In this document: positions 1 to 9,036 of the stretch, one piece after another
How the letters are laid out: every line of letters begins with the position of its first letter
Position numbering within the stretch: the first letter of the stretch is position 1
Source of the DNA: Semisulcospira habei
Lineage: Eukaryota > Mollusca > Gastropoda > Semisulcospiridae
Reading direction: 5' to 3'
NCBI GenBank assembly: GCA_036245525.1
Contig: BTPG01000008.1
Coordinates: forward strand, 31,079,180-31,143,179
Length of the DNA: 64,000 nucleotides
The notes under the pieces: generated by a model
Told to the model about the DNA's origin: nothing
Databases searched by the model: none
Seen by the model: the letters and a program-made list of their open reading frames with translations, nothing else
Translations under genes and position numbers: made by a program

Positions 1-184
1 TAACCTTTCGATTATGATTTTTACAGAGGAAATCTTTTAAATATTGCTACGTTTTGTCATTCTGAAGCAAAACAGTTTATGCATGGCATTTATGTGGGAA
101 TTCTGGAAATTAAACGACTTTAAAAAATATTTTAAAAAATGTACTCTGCAGTTTGAGACAAACAGCAACAGAGCATTTTGAATA

Positions 185-411
185 TTAACCCTTATTATTC
201 GGAATACACCAGTGTGCGCAACAAGTGTGACTAAAATAGTCCAAAGGGTAGTGGCAGAATAGCTTGGCACCTCTAGGCGCCAAGCTATTGTGGCACCACC
301 CTTGAACTAATGTCATTGGTCTATGTCCTCATCTGTAAGTTCTGTAATGTAGCTTGCATATATGGCAGTGTACAAATTTGAAGCTTTTAGCCTCAGTATG
401 ATGCAGGTTAA
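185..411. mobile_element. PalA palindromic TTAA-flanked element (diverged copy)
   Basis: First copy of the family I call PalA. It is bounded by TTAA at 185-188 and 408-411. The core, about 244-312, is a hairpin whose arms read AGGGTAGTGGCAGAATAGC and its inverse around GGCGCC-like loop bases. Outside the hairpin lie about 60 and 95 bp of non-palindromic flank. It has no coding capacity. The structure fits a non-autonomous DNA element; the piggyBac-type assignment is inference from TTAA plus CCC termini. Confidence 0.7.
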
Positions 412-465
412 AAAGTGTGGAAAAATATGAAAGATAGAAAAAGACCCAGACGAAGAAACTAACAC

Positions 466-679
466 TTAACTTATTCTACCCCAGACACACCAGAGCAAAA
501 TAAAGATCGACCATGATAGTTCAAGGCTGATGCCAGAATAGAGTGGCGCCTATGGCCGCCAAGCTATTCTGGCATCACTCTTGAACTATCGTGGTCGATC
601 TGTGTCCTGCCCTGCAACGCAGTTTTCAAAAGACGACTTCAACATTTGGGGATTCCGGTCTTGGGGTAGAATGAGTTAA
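466..679. mobile_element. PalA palindromic TTAA-flanked element
   Basis: Bounded by TTAA at 466-469 and 676-679. The outer ends are inverted repeats (CTTATTCTACCCC against GGGGTAGAATGAG). The core at about 505-600 is a 96 bp near-perfect palindrome from GATCGACCATGATAGTTC through GGCGCC-type centre bases to GTGGTCGATC, with a few mismatches. It is one of the best-bounded copies for defining the element ends. Confidence 0.8.
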
Positions 680-977
680 AATGACAAAACAGAACACTGA
701 CATTAATTAATGAACTGACAACATGGGAAATCAATCACTTGAAACTTCAGCCTTTATTAATCACATCAAAGGTGCATGCATATAAAAATACAGTAATTGT
801 TTGTAGACACTTCAAATCAAACAATCAAGAGCAGTCAAACCTTTTTCTGCCAACTTTGTGATGAGGAAAACTAGTTCTTGCCCAAGTTCGGCACGTAAAG
901 GGTTACCGCGACTTATGTGCCTCTATTCATAAAATGGAGAGAAAAATATAATACTGAGTTCTAGCAAGTGCGACAAT
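680..977. other. No recognisable feature
   Basis: AT-rich sequence between a PalA copy and a TIR element. I see no coding potential, repeat or RNA gene. Confidence 0.5.
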
Positions 978-1710
978 AAAGTTTAGCCGAGTTGGTATAC
1001 CTCGTCCAGTGCCTAGGTTAAATGCACCAGTGGTGCCAATGTTGCTATATTGGCAGCAGACCGGTCGCTCGGACCGGTCTGGTGCACCCGATCAGTTTAG
1101 AGCGTGTGCTTTCTGCACCTGTAATGGGCAACCTCGGAGAAAGAATCACGTGAGCTTCGTTTTACTGCTGCAAAATAACATGAATAAAGAATAAACCCTT
1201 TCCCATATATGCAATCCAGCAATTATGCATCCATCCTTATGCTAGCACCACGAAACATTACGCGATTTGGCAGATTTTTTAAAAAATAGCTTTTTAAAAC
1301 CCTCAATGGAGGTGATTTTTGCGACATCTGCGTCGTTTGCGGCAGAAAGCACCGTCAAAGTTGAAGTTCGAGAAATGAGCGCACTACATGTACAATAGAC
1401 TTGATTCAGTGGTGTTGGGCATGACTCAAGCCTCCGCCATCTCAACACAAAACTGGCGTGTTCCGGGAGATAAAAGGCTACAAGTTAAAACCGCAAACGA
1501 ACCTTTTTTTTTTTGGACTGAGATCACAATCTTCTGCGTGAACGTACAAGACCACACTACAAGTGCACAAGCCAACCTTCGCGTGCAGTTCTGGTGCACA
1601 TTTCCAGTCCGAGCGACCGGTCTGGTGCGAAAACAGCAACAGTGGCACCGCTGGTGCGTTTAACCTAGGTAGAGGGCGAGGTATACCAACTCAGCTAAGG
1701 TTTATGCTTC
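978..1710. mobile_element. Non-autonomous element with ~110 bp terminal inverted repeats
   Basis: The sequence at about 978-1085 returns inverted at about 1600-1710. Both arms carry GAGTTGGTATACCTCG, CCTAGGTTAAA, GCACCAG and GACCGGTCGCTCGGAC in the same order with scattered mismatches. The ~500 bp between them has only short shadow frames and no transposase. The arrangement is that of a MITE-like or deletion-derivative DNA transposon. I could not identify a clear target-site duplication, so the superfamily is unknown. Confidence 0.65.
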
Positions 1711-1894
1711 CTGTGACTTTAGAAACAACAATGCACAGTATGCAAAGTGTAGTTTATAGTAACAAAAAAAAAAAAGTTACAAAAATTTCCAAAATGATCC
1801 AGGCGTACATCAGATAAAAACAAGCTATACACACTGAAAAAATAACACTCTTGTAATAAATGTTTATCATGTTGACAATGGTTTTCTTATCTTA

Positions 1895-2325
1895 TTGGGG
1901 CGGTCCGTGGCGCAGTGGTTAAGGCGCCTGCCACCAATGCTAAAGGTGCGAGGTTCGATTCCGGGTTCCGGCGTCGGATTTTTCTCCTCTAGTAAGTGTC
2001 ACCGTTAATTCGGGCGGACCGTCGGGGGTTCTTTCTCCGGGTACTCCGGCTCTTCCTCCCCCTCCACTTTGGTATCAGTTTCAGCCAACTTAATAAAATT
2101 TCAAATACAAAAACGATTTCCAAATACCGTCAGTAGTTCGCTTGAGCTTGCCCTTAGCACCACGTGAATGTTCTGTGTTTACGTACAGTATGTGAGTGAA
2201 TGCGTGTGATTCACGTGAGCGTGCTTGTTGGGTTCAGTTCGCGGCTACATTCTGCGCATTGAGTAATATTATAAATATGAGAAATGCGCCATATAAATGC
2301 GATGCATTATTATTATTATTATTAT
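1895..2325 (+). mobile_element. tRNA-derived SINE with LINE-like ATT-repeat tail
   Basis: The 5' part is tRNA-like. A box A match TGGCGCAGTGGTTAAGGCGC starts near 1909, and a box B match GGTTCGATTCC lies near 1952. A body follows with a CTCCGGGTACTCCGGCTC motif near 2035. The 3' end has ATGCGCCATATAAATGCGATG and then (ATT)n ending near 2326. That tail resembles the 3' end of the CR1/L2-like LINE at 7021-7063, consistent with borrowing of that LINE's machinery. It is inserted inside a satellite unit, which resumes at TCTTTCATCCCG. It is not a functional tRNA gene, because no acceptor-stem partner follows box B. Confidence 0.85.
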
Positions 2326-2504
2326 TGTCTTTCATCCCGATTGGTTGTACATTGCTGAACGTCCGGACGTGCCAGCACTGATAATGAAGGGGAAAAAAAA
2401 TAATGAACAGAATATTGAATGTATGTCGCCAGCCAGTCTAATACGCTAAATAAACTTAAGATCATTTAGCAACACACATCCAAAATCAAAAGAGATACAC
2501 CACC

Positions 2505-2520
2505 ACTCCCCCCCCCCCCC

Positions 2521-2552
<32 letters not shown>
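2505..2552. repeat. Poly-C / poly-A tract
   Basis: A run of C is followed directly by a run of about 30 A and then CAA repeats. This is simple sequence, possibly the tail of a decayed retroelement. Confidence 0.7.
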
Positions 2553-2582
2553 AACAACAAACAAACCAAAAAATTATTGAGA

Positions 2583-2836
2583 CCCAAAAGGTGACTGCCA
2601 ATCATGTAAAATGCAAAGAAACGAAAACAGACAAACAAACAGAGAGATCAGTCGCTACTTATCTTTGTTCACAGAAGGAATGTGCTGCACATTCCTTCTG
2701 CCAATGAAGATAAGTAGCGGATAATCTCTCTGTTTGTTTGTCTATTTTGACAAAGGGTATTTACCCGAAATATTAATAAATTGTGTTGTACCCGTCTTTT
2801 CTAAAGCGTGTTTCTTTCTCCGTTGGGTACTTCTTT
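2583..2836. mobile_element. Foldback element, hairpin copy
   Basis: Sequence at about 2632-2690 (ACAGACAAACAAACAGAGAG...CTACTTATCTT) returns inverted at about 2698-2745, forming a hairpin. The right side continues through AATATTAATAAATTGTGTTG and GTGTTTCTTTCTCCGTTGGG to 2836. The left side lacks the matching outer part, so this copy has lost most of one outer arm. Related copies are at 33106-33873, 39490-39790 and 17225-17525. Confidence 0.7.
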
Positions 2837-3608
2837 AATGTTACACAGCATACAAAATGATCCAGGTGTACATCAGATAAAAACAGAGCTATACACGCTG
2901 AAAACAACCGAATAATAACGTTCTTGTAATAAGTCTTTATGTTGACAATGTTTGTTTCTTTTTCTCTTATTATTGTCTTTCGTCCCCAACCGCCGTTTCA
3001 TCAGAAGTTCCATTTTCAAAGTTTTACATGTTATATACAGTATACAAAATGATGCAGGCGCACCAACCCCATAGTAGCACCAAACCCATAGTAGTAATAC
3101 ATCTTTATGTTGACAATGGTTTTCTTACTCCTTATTATTGTCTCTCGTCCCCAACCGCCGTTCCATCAGCAGTTCCATTTTCAAACTTTTACATGTTATA
3201 TACAGTATACAAAATGATGCAGGCGCACCAACCCCATAGTAGCACCAAACCCATAGTAGTAATAAATCTTTATGTTGACAATGGTTTTCTTACTCCTTAT
3301 TATTGTCTCTCGTCCCCAACCGCCGTTCCATCAGCAGTTCCATTTTCAAAGTTTTACATGTTATATACAGTATACAAAATGATGCAGGCGCACCAACCCC
3401 ATAGTAGCACTCTCGTAATAAATCTTTATGTTGACAATGGTTTTCTTGCCCCTTATTATTGTCTCTCGTCCCCAAGCGTCGTTCCATTTGCAGTTCCATT
3501 GACAAAAACAAGCTAGACATGCTGAAACCAACCCAATAATAATGAACACTCAGATTGTAATAAATCTGTATGAAAACGAAAATGACGCGAGTGTCGGAGA
3601 ATTTCAAT

Positions 3609-4780
3609 TCATTTCTTTTGTAACTTTTTCAGTCTGTTGCGGATGTAATCCTTAATGTTTGTCCAGCGCCTATGTCTAAGTGCAGCCTCTTCTGCAATTG
3701 CCTGCTGTATCTCGGCTTTTCCAGGAAGTTTGTTCACGACGAGGTGCGACTTGAAACGAGTTTCAACAGCTTTCTCTTCAGCTTTCCCCCATGGTTTCCT
3801 TGTAAATCTAGCTTTCTTTCGAACAGGAGCCGACGCAGATCTGTCATCATCAAAACTATCTAGTTTGTCATCAGGCTCTGGACGTCTTTTCTCGGTCATG
3901 CTCATTGATTCCTGTGTTGTTGACTTGCTATTTGCTTCATTCACAGGTGCTGTTTCCCCAGAGACCTCTCTGCGAGTTTCTGATGTGTTTTCATTGTCAA
4001 AGTCAATCTCTTCATCATCGCCCAGTTCAGCTCTAATGCAACTCTCAAAATCTGTCATCCCATTGTTAACTGACAGAAGAATCTTTGCCACTTTTGCCTT
4101 TTGAAGGACGTCTTGAGGTTGGCGGTAGATATGGCGATGTATCCGAATATCATGACCAAGGAAGTCTGCCAGCTGATCCTGGTCTAACTCCGAGATGGCC
4201 ATGGACTGAGCCAAAGTTGCAACCTGCTTCCGTAACTGAGTAAACGTGAACATGGCTGGGTTTGACACTTGCGCTTGTAGCGCATGTTCCTTCAGAACAT
4301 CATGGCCTCTGTAAGGCCTCTGACCAGAAGGTGTGGCAAAGATGTACTGGGAACCGGCGAGAGCTGGCACTGATTGCCTCATTTGAAGGATTCTGTTCAC
4401 AGTTGTCATCATCTTCTTCGTCAGCAAAATGGGAACACTCCTATTAAACTTGCCCCTGATTTCCACTCGCTGAAAATGATTCACCATTTTCTCCTCAACC
4501 TCTGTGAGACCTTTCAAGATATCTTGATTGGTGATCGATCCAATCTTAGCATTCTGGAAGTCTGATACCTTCATTCTCTGAACTTCTCCCCCTCGTTTTC
4601 GGTTGAAAAGTGATACAGCGCAAAGAGTTGCTTTAACCACTGTCGGATAATCTTCCGAAACCATCCTTGTCTCAAGAAGCTGCTGGACCTTCCTCACATC
4701 TTCACATGATGGGATCAGCTTGGGTTTGTTCATGGTCATTTTCCCGACCGACTGGGCTGCTGTAGCTGACACACAATCGT
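3609..4780 (-). CDS. Tyrosine-recombinase-like C-terminal half with SANT-like end (gene fragment)
   Basis: The open frame runs 4841-3609, but its first ~20 residues are antisense LINE sequence; gene sequence starts at about 4780. Numbering from 4841, the tyrosine-recombinase hallmarks are R83 in RKRGGEV, K131 in EIRGKFNRSVPI (the beta-hairpin lysine position), T201-x-x-R204 in place of HxxR, H230 in DFLGHDI and Y239 in HIYR. The H-to-Y spacing of 9 equals that in XerC/D-type enzymes. Residues 270-345 are acidic and low-complexity. Residues 349-405 (PWGKAEEKAVETRF, then RRWTNIKDYIRNR) resemble a SANT/Myb-like fold. Catalytic competence is uncertain because the HxxR histidine is replaced. The 5' part of the same gene is at 7064-8758. 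Confidence 0.75.
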
Positions 4781-7024
4781 AACTTTTTCGACGAAGCTGT
4801 CGACCTTCTCTTGGACCCCGCCTCCTCTCCCGATCTTGCATCCCATTTCGATTCCTCCCTTCGAAAACTTCTAGACACCCATGCCCCTGTCACCACCTGC
4901 TCCATACCCAACCGACTCCCCTCCCCCTGGCTCACTGACGACATAGCCGAGGCCAAGCGCGAGCGTCGACAAGCGGAACGCCGCTGGCGCTCATCCGACC
5001 TCACCGTTCACAGAGAGATCTTCCAAACCACCAGATCCAAAGTCTGCAGAATGATCTCCGACTCCAAACGCAAACACCTTCAAAACAAAATCCTGGAATC
5101 CACTTCTTCCAAAACCCTCTACGCTACCATGAACACACTCCTAGGCACTTCTAAAGACTCTCCTCTTCCCAACACACACAGCAAAGAAGAACTTCCGTCC
5201 GCCTTTTCCTCCTATTTCTCCGACAAAATCCAAACTCTGCGCAACACACTCGACACTCTGCCTTCTTCGCCTTGCCTCCCTGACACCCCCTTTTCCGGCA
5301 CTCCCCTCTCGTCCTTCCGCCCCGTCTCTCAGGATGAAGTCCTCAAGACCATAAAGTCCATGCCTTTCAAAACCTGCGAACTAGACCCCCTCCCAGCTTC
5401 CCTCTACCAGGACGGCCTCCCAAAACTTTTGCCCTTCATTACGGACATCATCAACACATCTCTAGAAAATGGCTCCGTCCCCGATATCTTCAAGTCCGCC
5501 ATCGTCCGTCCTCTCCTCAAAAAACACAACCTCGACCCAAACGAACTCAAGAACTACCGCCCAGTCTCCAATCTCTCTTTCCTGTCCAAGCTTCTTGAGA
5601 AGGTCGTCCTCAACCAACTCAACCTCCACCTCGCCGATAACAACCTCCTCAGTCCCTTCCAGTCTGCCTATCGCAAACATCACAGCACTGAAACTGCCCT
5701 TCTACATATCCTAAACGACCTGCTTCTCTCCACTGACTCGGGCAACATCTCCCTTCTTACGCTACTCGATCTCTCTGCCGCCTTCGACACCATTGACCAC
5801 TCTATCCTCCTCCACCGCCTCCACCAGTCCTTTGGCATCACTGACTCTGCTCACTCCTGGTTTCTCTCCTACCTCTCCGACAGACAGCAGTCCGTCACCA
5901 TCGACGGCGTCTCCTCCAACCCAGTCAGGCTCTCCTGCGGCGTTCCTCAGGGGTCCGTCCTGGGCCCGGTCCTTTTTACACTCTACATCTCCCCACTGTC
6001 CAACATCATCCAGTCTCACCACATACACCACCACCTCTACGCTGACGACTCACAACTACTAGACAAAGACAAACTCGACAACACTCAGACACTACTGACT
6101 CGCACGGCTGACTGCTATGAGGACGTGAAAAACTGGATGACAGCAAACAAGCTCAAACTGAACGACGACAAAACGGAAGCCATGCTGGTAGGCACTCGCC
6201 AGAAACTTTCCCAGCTCTCTCCCTCTCTCCACCTTCAACTCGACAGCACCCCCATCTCCCTCTCTGACTCGGTCAAGAACCTTGGCGTTATCCTCGATTC
6301 CTCTCTTTCCATGACCAGCTTCGTCTCCGCCACGGCCCAGGCATGTTATTTCCACCTCCGCCGCATCAGTCAGATCAGAAAATACCTCACTACCGAAGCT
6401 GCCACCAAACTCGCTGTCTCTCTCATCTTATCTCGCATCGACTACTGCAACTCTCTCCTTTCTGGCCTTCCTCACTCCACCACTCTCACTCTCCAGCGCG
6501 TCCAGAACAATGCTGCCCGCCTCGTCCTCAGAAAGAAAAAATCCGACCACATCACTCCCCTGTTCAAGCTCCTTCACTGGCTCCCCATCCCCCAACGCAT
6601 CCAATACAAGATTCTGTCTCTCTGCTACAAATCCCTGAACAACTACGCTCCTGCGTATCTCTCCAACTTACTTCACCCCTACACTCCTCCCCGCTCCCTC
6701 CGCTCCGCCTCTGACCCTCTCCGCCTCCTCATCCCCCGCACCAAACTCAGCACTTTCGGCCCCCGCTCTTTCTCAGTATACGGTCCAACCACCTGGAACA
6801 CTCTCCCTCTCTCTCCGTCAGAAACTCTCGCTCTCCTCCTTCCAGTCTGCCCTCAAAACTCATCTCTTTCAACAGTTCTAGCACTATATCACCACACTCC
6901 CCAGCCCAAGCTGACCGTCCTAGTGTATCTTCACTATTTGTGTTACGTGAGTCATTGTCTAAAGCGTGCGCATGCGTGTGCGAGTTGTGAGTGCGCGCTT
7001 AGAGTTATAATTATTATAAGATAA
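4781..7024 (+). CDS. LINE reverse transcriptase (5'-truncated, C-terminal frameshift)
   Basis: One open frame of about 745 residues. Numbering from 4811: an inter-domain region at 1-170, the RT finger region with LKNYRPVSNLSFLSKLLEK near 246-264, the catalytic motif LLDLSAAFDTIDH at 318-330, CGVPQGSVLGPVLF at 376-389 and YADD at 410-413. The thumb follows (KLKLNDDKTE, KNLGVILDSSLSM), then the DYCNSLLSGLP segment. The polymerase core is therefore intact. Near 6800-6840 the frame leaves the expected SFQSALKTHLFQQF ending, which is readable in the next frame with a stop near 6880. The last ~60 residues of the long frame are thus probably 3' UTR read through after a small indel. Function in life: target-primed reverse transcription of its own RNA. 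Confidence 0.9.
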   Translation, partial: NFFDEAVDLLLDPASSPDLASHFDSSLRKLLDTHAPVTTCSIPNRLPSPWLTDDIAEAKRERRQAERRWRSSDLTVHREIFQTTRSKVCRMISDSKRKHLQNKILESTSSKTLYATMNTLLGTSKDSPLPNTHSKEELPSAFSSYFSDKIQTLRNTLDTLPSSPCLPDTPFSGTPLSSFRPVSQDEVLKTIKSMPFKTCELDPLPASLYQDGLPKLLPFITDIINTSLENGSVPDIFKSAIVRPLLKKHNLDPNELKNYRPVSNLSFLSKLLEKVVLNQLNLHLADNNLLSPFQSAYRKHHSTETALLHILNDLLLSTDSGNISLLTLLDLSAAFDTIDHSILLHRLHQSFGITDSAHSWFLSYLSDRQQSVTIDGVSSNPVRLSCGVPQGSVLGPVLFTLYISPLSNIIQSHHIHHHLYADDSQLLDKDKLDNTQTLLTRTADCYEDVKNWMTANKLKLNDDKTEAMLVGTRQKLSQLSPSLHLQLDSTPISLSDSVKNLGVILDSSLSMTSFVSATAQACYFHLRRISQIRKYLTTEAATKLAVSLILSRIDYCNSLLSGLPHSTTLTLQRVQNNAARLVLRKKKSDHITPLFKLLHWLPIPQRIQYKILSLCYKSLNNYAPAYLSNLLHPYTPPRSLRSASDPLRLLIPRTKLSTFGPRSFSVYGPTTWNTLPLSPSETLALLLPVCPQNSSLSTVLALYHHTPQPKLTVLVYLHYLCYVSHCLKRAHACASCECALRVIIIIR

Positions 7025-7063
7025 GCGCATTATAAATACCGTAATTATTATTATTATTATTAG
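4781..7063 (+). mobile_element. CR1/L2-like non-LTR retrotransposon, 5'-truncated, inside the recombinase-like gene
   Basis: Inserted antisense to the host gene. The left edge is at about 4781 (CGTA then ACTTTTTCG) and the right edge at about 7063 after GCGCATTATAAATACC and (ATT)n. The endonuclease domain is missing apart from its C-terminal linker, so the copy is 5'-truncated, as is usual for LINEs. The 3' UTR is about 6882-7045. Any target duplication is very short (TA or similar). It is placed in the CR1/L2/Rex-type group from the RT motifs and the ATT tail; exact clade assignment needs a tree. Confidence 0.85.
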
Positions 7064-8308
7064 TCCCCGGTGAAGACAGAGTCAAAGCGCTGCGCCTCAT
7101 AGAGCTCCTGTCGCCACCTGTCATCTGAACCATGCCCAAGCTGTTTGGATGCCAGCGACTGTTTGATCTGTGAACATTTTTTTCAAAGCATGGCCTATGC
7201 GCATTGCAAGATTGCCTTTTTTGAACTGATGTGTGTCCTCATCAAATTCTGCTAGCTCTTTTACAGCCAGTACAACATGATCAAAGCTAGCTGAATTGAC
7301 CACAGCATTTAAACTTGCGATTTTCATTTCTGACCTCACTCTAAGAATCTTTAATAGTCTCCCTAACTCCCGCATCCTGGAGCTGATTTGCCCAGCCGTG
7401 TGTTCTTCAATGTCCCTGCGGTCAAATAATCTCTTTCCATACTCCAGAAGCAAGGGGTCAGTTCTGATGAGACGGCTTATCTCATCATCTCTCTGTCTGG
7501 CTAAAACCTTATGATAGAAGGAAAAGTCAACGTCTAAGGGTATTGGAAGCATTAGCCTACCACGTTGAGCAGCCTCACCTCGCTTAGCGAACTGAAACCC
7601 TCCTTGTTTCTGATAGCAACGTTTTGAGTGTACAGAGATCAGCTTTTTTTGATAGAGCCCTTTGCAATGGCTACAGGCGAGAAGGTCGTCTACCTTACTA
7701 GTTTTGGTGCGATACTTAGGAATCAAACATCCTGATTTCTTTTCAAGAACTGCAACATTATGCATGTAATCACCTTCATCTTGTATTCTGATCCATGCTT
7801 GACGTCTCTGCTTAGTCCCTTTTTTTATCATCAAAATTTTAGCAACGTCTGCTTCATCTGCATGGACATCGTGTAAGTGCGTGCTCATTTTCAAAACAAG
7901 CTTGCCACAAAATTTGCATGCATGTTTCTTGTCCCATTTGTACTTTCCTTTCCCTCTCTGCGACACGTGCACACCCGTTTCTTTGGTAAGCGCTCTTTCC
8001 CCACCCCCAACATCATGTTCCTTCTGCCTATCCACATTGTCATTACCACCCCCTAATTTATCCCCTAACGCACACTGCACCTTGCTGGTACTTGCTTCAC
8101 TGACACCTGCCCACCCTGAAACAGCCACTTTGAAATCTAACATATTCAATACAATACTGTCTGTGTCAGAGACCCCAGAGATTGATGGCGACACACCATC
8201 TGAATCTTGTGAGCTCGAGCCAGGAACAAAGTCCTCGTCATCACTGTCCTTGTATTGCGATGCGCTTGCACTCTCAGCCTCAGGCCCATCCCAGGCTCCA
8301 TTTGTCAA
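7064..8308 (-). CDS. Recombinase-like gene, exon 2 first part with zinc-finger motifs (frameshifted)
   Basis: The frame runs from the splice acceptor at 8308 to a premature stop at 7121. Residues 1-60 are acidic and Ser-rich (SDDEDFVPGSSSQDSD). A C2H2-like finger has C131, C134, H144 and H149. A second Cys/His cluster has C212, C215, H227 and C231. The rest is probably helical and corresponds to the region ahead of the recombinase core. After LKK in a run of seven A (minus strand; 7171-7178 region) the expected continuation is in another frame (SDDRWRQELYEAQRFDSVF) up to the LINE edge. A single-base indel there is the likely second lesion. The acceptor CAG at 8309-8311 is preceded by a clear polypyrimidine tract (8311-8335). 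Confidence 0.75.
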
Positions 8309-8757
8309 CTGGAAAAGGAAAGAAAAAAAAAGAAAGCTGCATTAGTACAAAAGCAGCCCAATTTTGGTTTAAGGGGCCTTGCACAAGAATATAAAGAGTA
8401 ATCCCGTGTATGACCGATTTACATATGTGTGACCTTGGTGACGAGGGCTGGCTTTCGCAGCAGCAAAATCCATGTTTTCTGAAAATGTAAGCAGTTTTCA
8501 CACATCTGTCAACCCCACGTGACCCTTTGAGAGAGGTCACTCAAATTGGTATGTTTACAAAGGTCTTGCCACAAAGTATCCTTGGGCCAAGCTTGAAGAA
8601 TGTGGCTTGAAAAGTCTCCGAGAAAATGCCACTGTTAACGTTTACCATGGACTCGGACGGACGGACGGACAGACAGACGACCAGTGGCCCAGAACATAAA
8701 CTCACTTTTGCTTCGCACGCGAGCCAATAAAATGAAGATGATCATAGAATCACTTAC
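8309..8757 (-). other. Intron of the recombinase-like gene, filled by a dispersed repeat
   Basis: On the minus strand the donor is CTG|GTAAGTG (8758/8757) and the acceptor is TTTCCTTTTCCAG|TTG (8309/8308). Joining gives phase 0, with ...NAPNYKL followed by LTNGAWDG. About 8390-8735 of the 449 bp is a short antisense copy of the GGTCAAGGGTCAC-type repeat seen at 17530-18730, including the GGACGGACGGACGGAC tetranucleotide run. Confidence 0.75.
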
Positions 8758-8980
8758 CAGTTTGTAATTGGGGGCATTCCGCTGCCGTCTATGCACCCTC
8801 CTACCAGACGCACCCTCTGCGACAGACGACGCTGGGCCATCATGCTGCTGCTGACTAATTTTGCCATGGGCCTTGGTCATGTGCCAGGAAGGGGCGTGCT
8901 TGTCCACTTCCATAGATCCCGATGGGTGTGGACATCCTGCTGCCATCCGGCGCTGGGTGTGTGCAGAAAGTGCTGAGTGT
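8758..8980 (-). CDS. Recombinase-like gene, upstream exon
   Basis: The coding frame continues upstream of the donor at 8758: basic ending RRVHRRQRNAPNYKL, preceded by a His/Gln-rich segment. The frame stays open to 9036, but the 5' limit is unclear. A TTTGCAG acceptor-like site occurs on the minus strand near 8990, so this may be an internal exon; alternatively translation starts at one of the Met codons within it. No upstream exon was recognised. Confidence 0.5.
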
Positions 8981-9036
8981 GACCAAAACGGTGTTGCTGC
9001 AAACATGTCAAATACAACCATGTAAACCATTGCCAT

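Larger units (their letters stand above)
1775..3560 (+). repeat. Tandem repeat (~165 bp unit), interrupted by insertions
   Basis: Units contain TATGTTGACAATGGTTTTCT, then TTATTATTGTCTCTCGTCCC, then a stretch ending TACAGTATACAAAATGATGC. Unit starts fall at 2938, 3106, 3271 and 3427, giving periods of 168, 165 and 156 bp. A diverged unit at about 1775-1892 is split by the SINE, and another piece lies at 2840-2940. A continuous reading frame over 3028-3516 only reflects the period being close to a multiple of three, so it is not a gene. Confidence 0.8.
3609..8980 (-). pseudogene. Zinc-finger / tyrosine-recombinase-like gene, split by a LINE and frameshifted
   Basis: Coding pieces on the minus strand, in order, are exon 1 (up to about 8980, ending 8758), exon 2 first part (8308-7064) and exon 2 second part (4780-3609). 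Together they would make roughly 850 residues: an acidic Ser-rich N-terminus, two zinc-finger-like motifs, an integrase-fold domain and a SANT/Myb-like C-terminus. Two lesions are visible. The antisense CR1/L2-like LINE separates the exon 2 halves, and a frameshift sits in the poly-T run near 7171-7178. Excising the LINE would leave the two halves in the same frame (GD before the junction, YDCVS after), so the insertion is the main break. The role of intact relatives is unknown to me. The architecture suggests a domesticated or mobile (Crypton-like) recombinase, which is inference. Confidence 0.75.

Noticed and set aside
1905..1975. Functional tRNA gene
   Set aside because: Box A and box B are present, but the flanking sequence does not close an acceptor stem and the unit continues into a SINE body and ATT tail.
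3028..3516. A 162-residue open frame with three internal repeats
   Set aside because: It is the tandem satellite read through; the period is near a multiple of three and there is no protein-like composition.
6882..7024. Extra C-terminal domain of the LINE protein
   Set aside because: The expected protein end is readable in the neighbouring frame with a stop near 6880; the extension is 3' UTR in a shifted frame.
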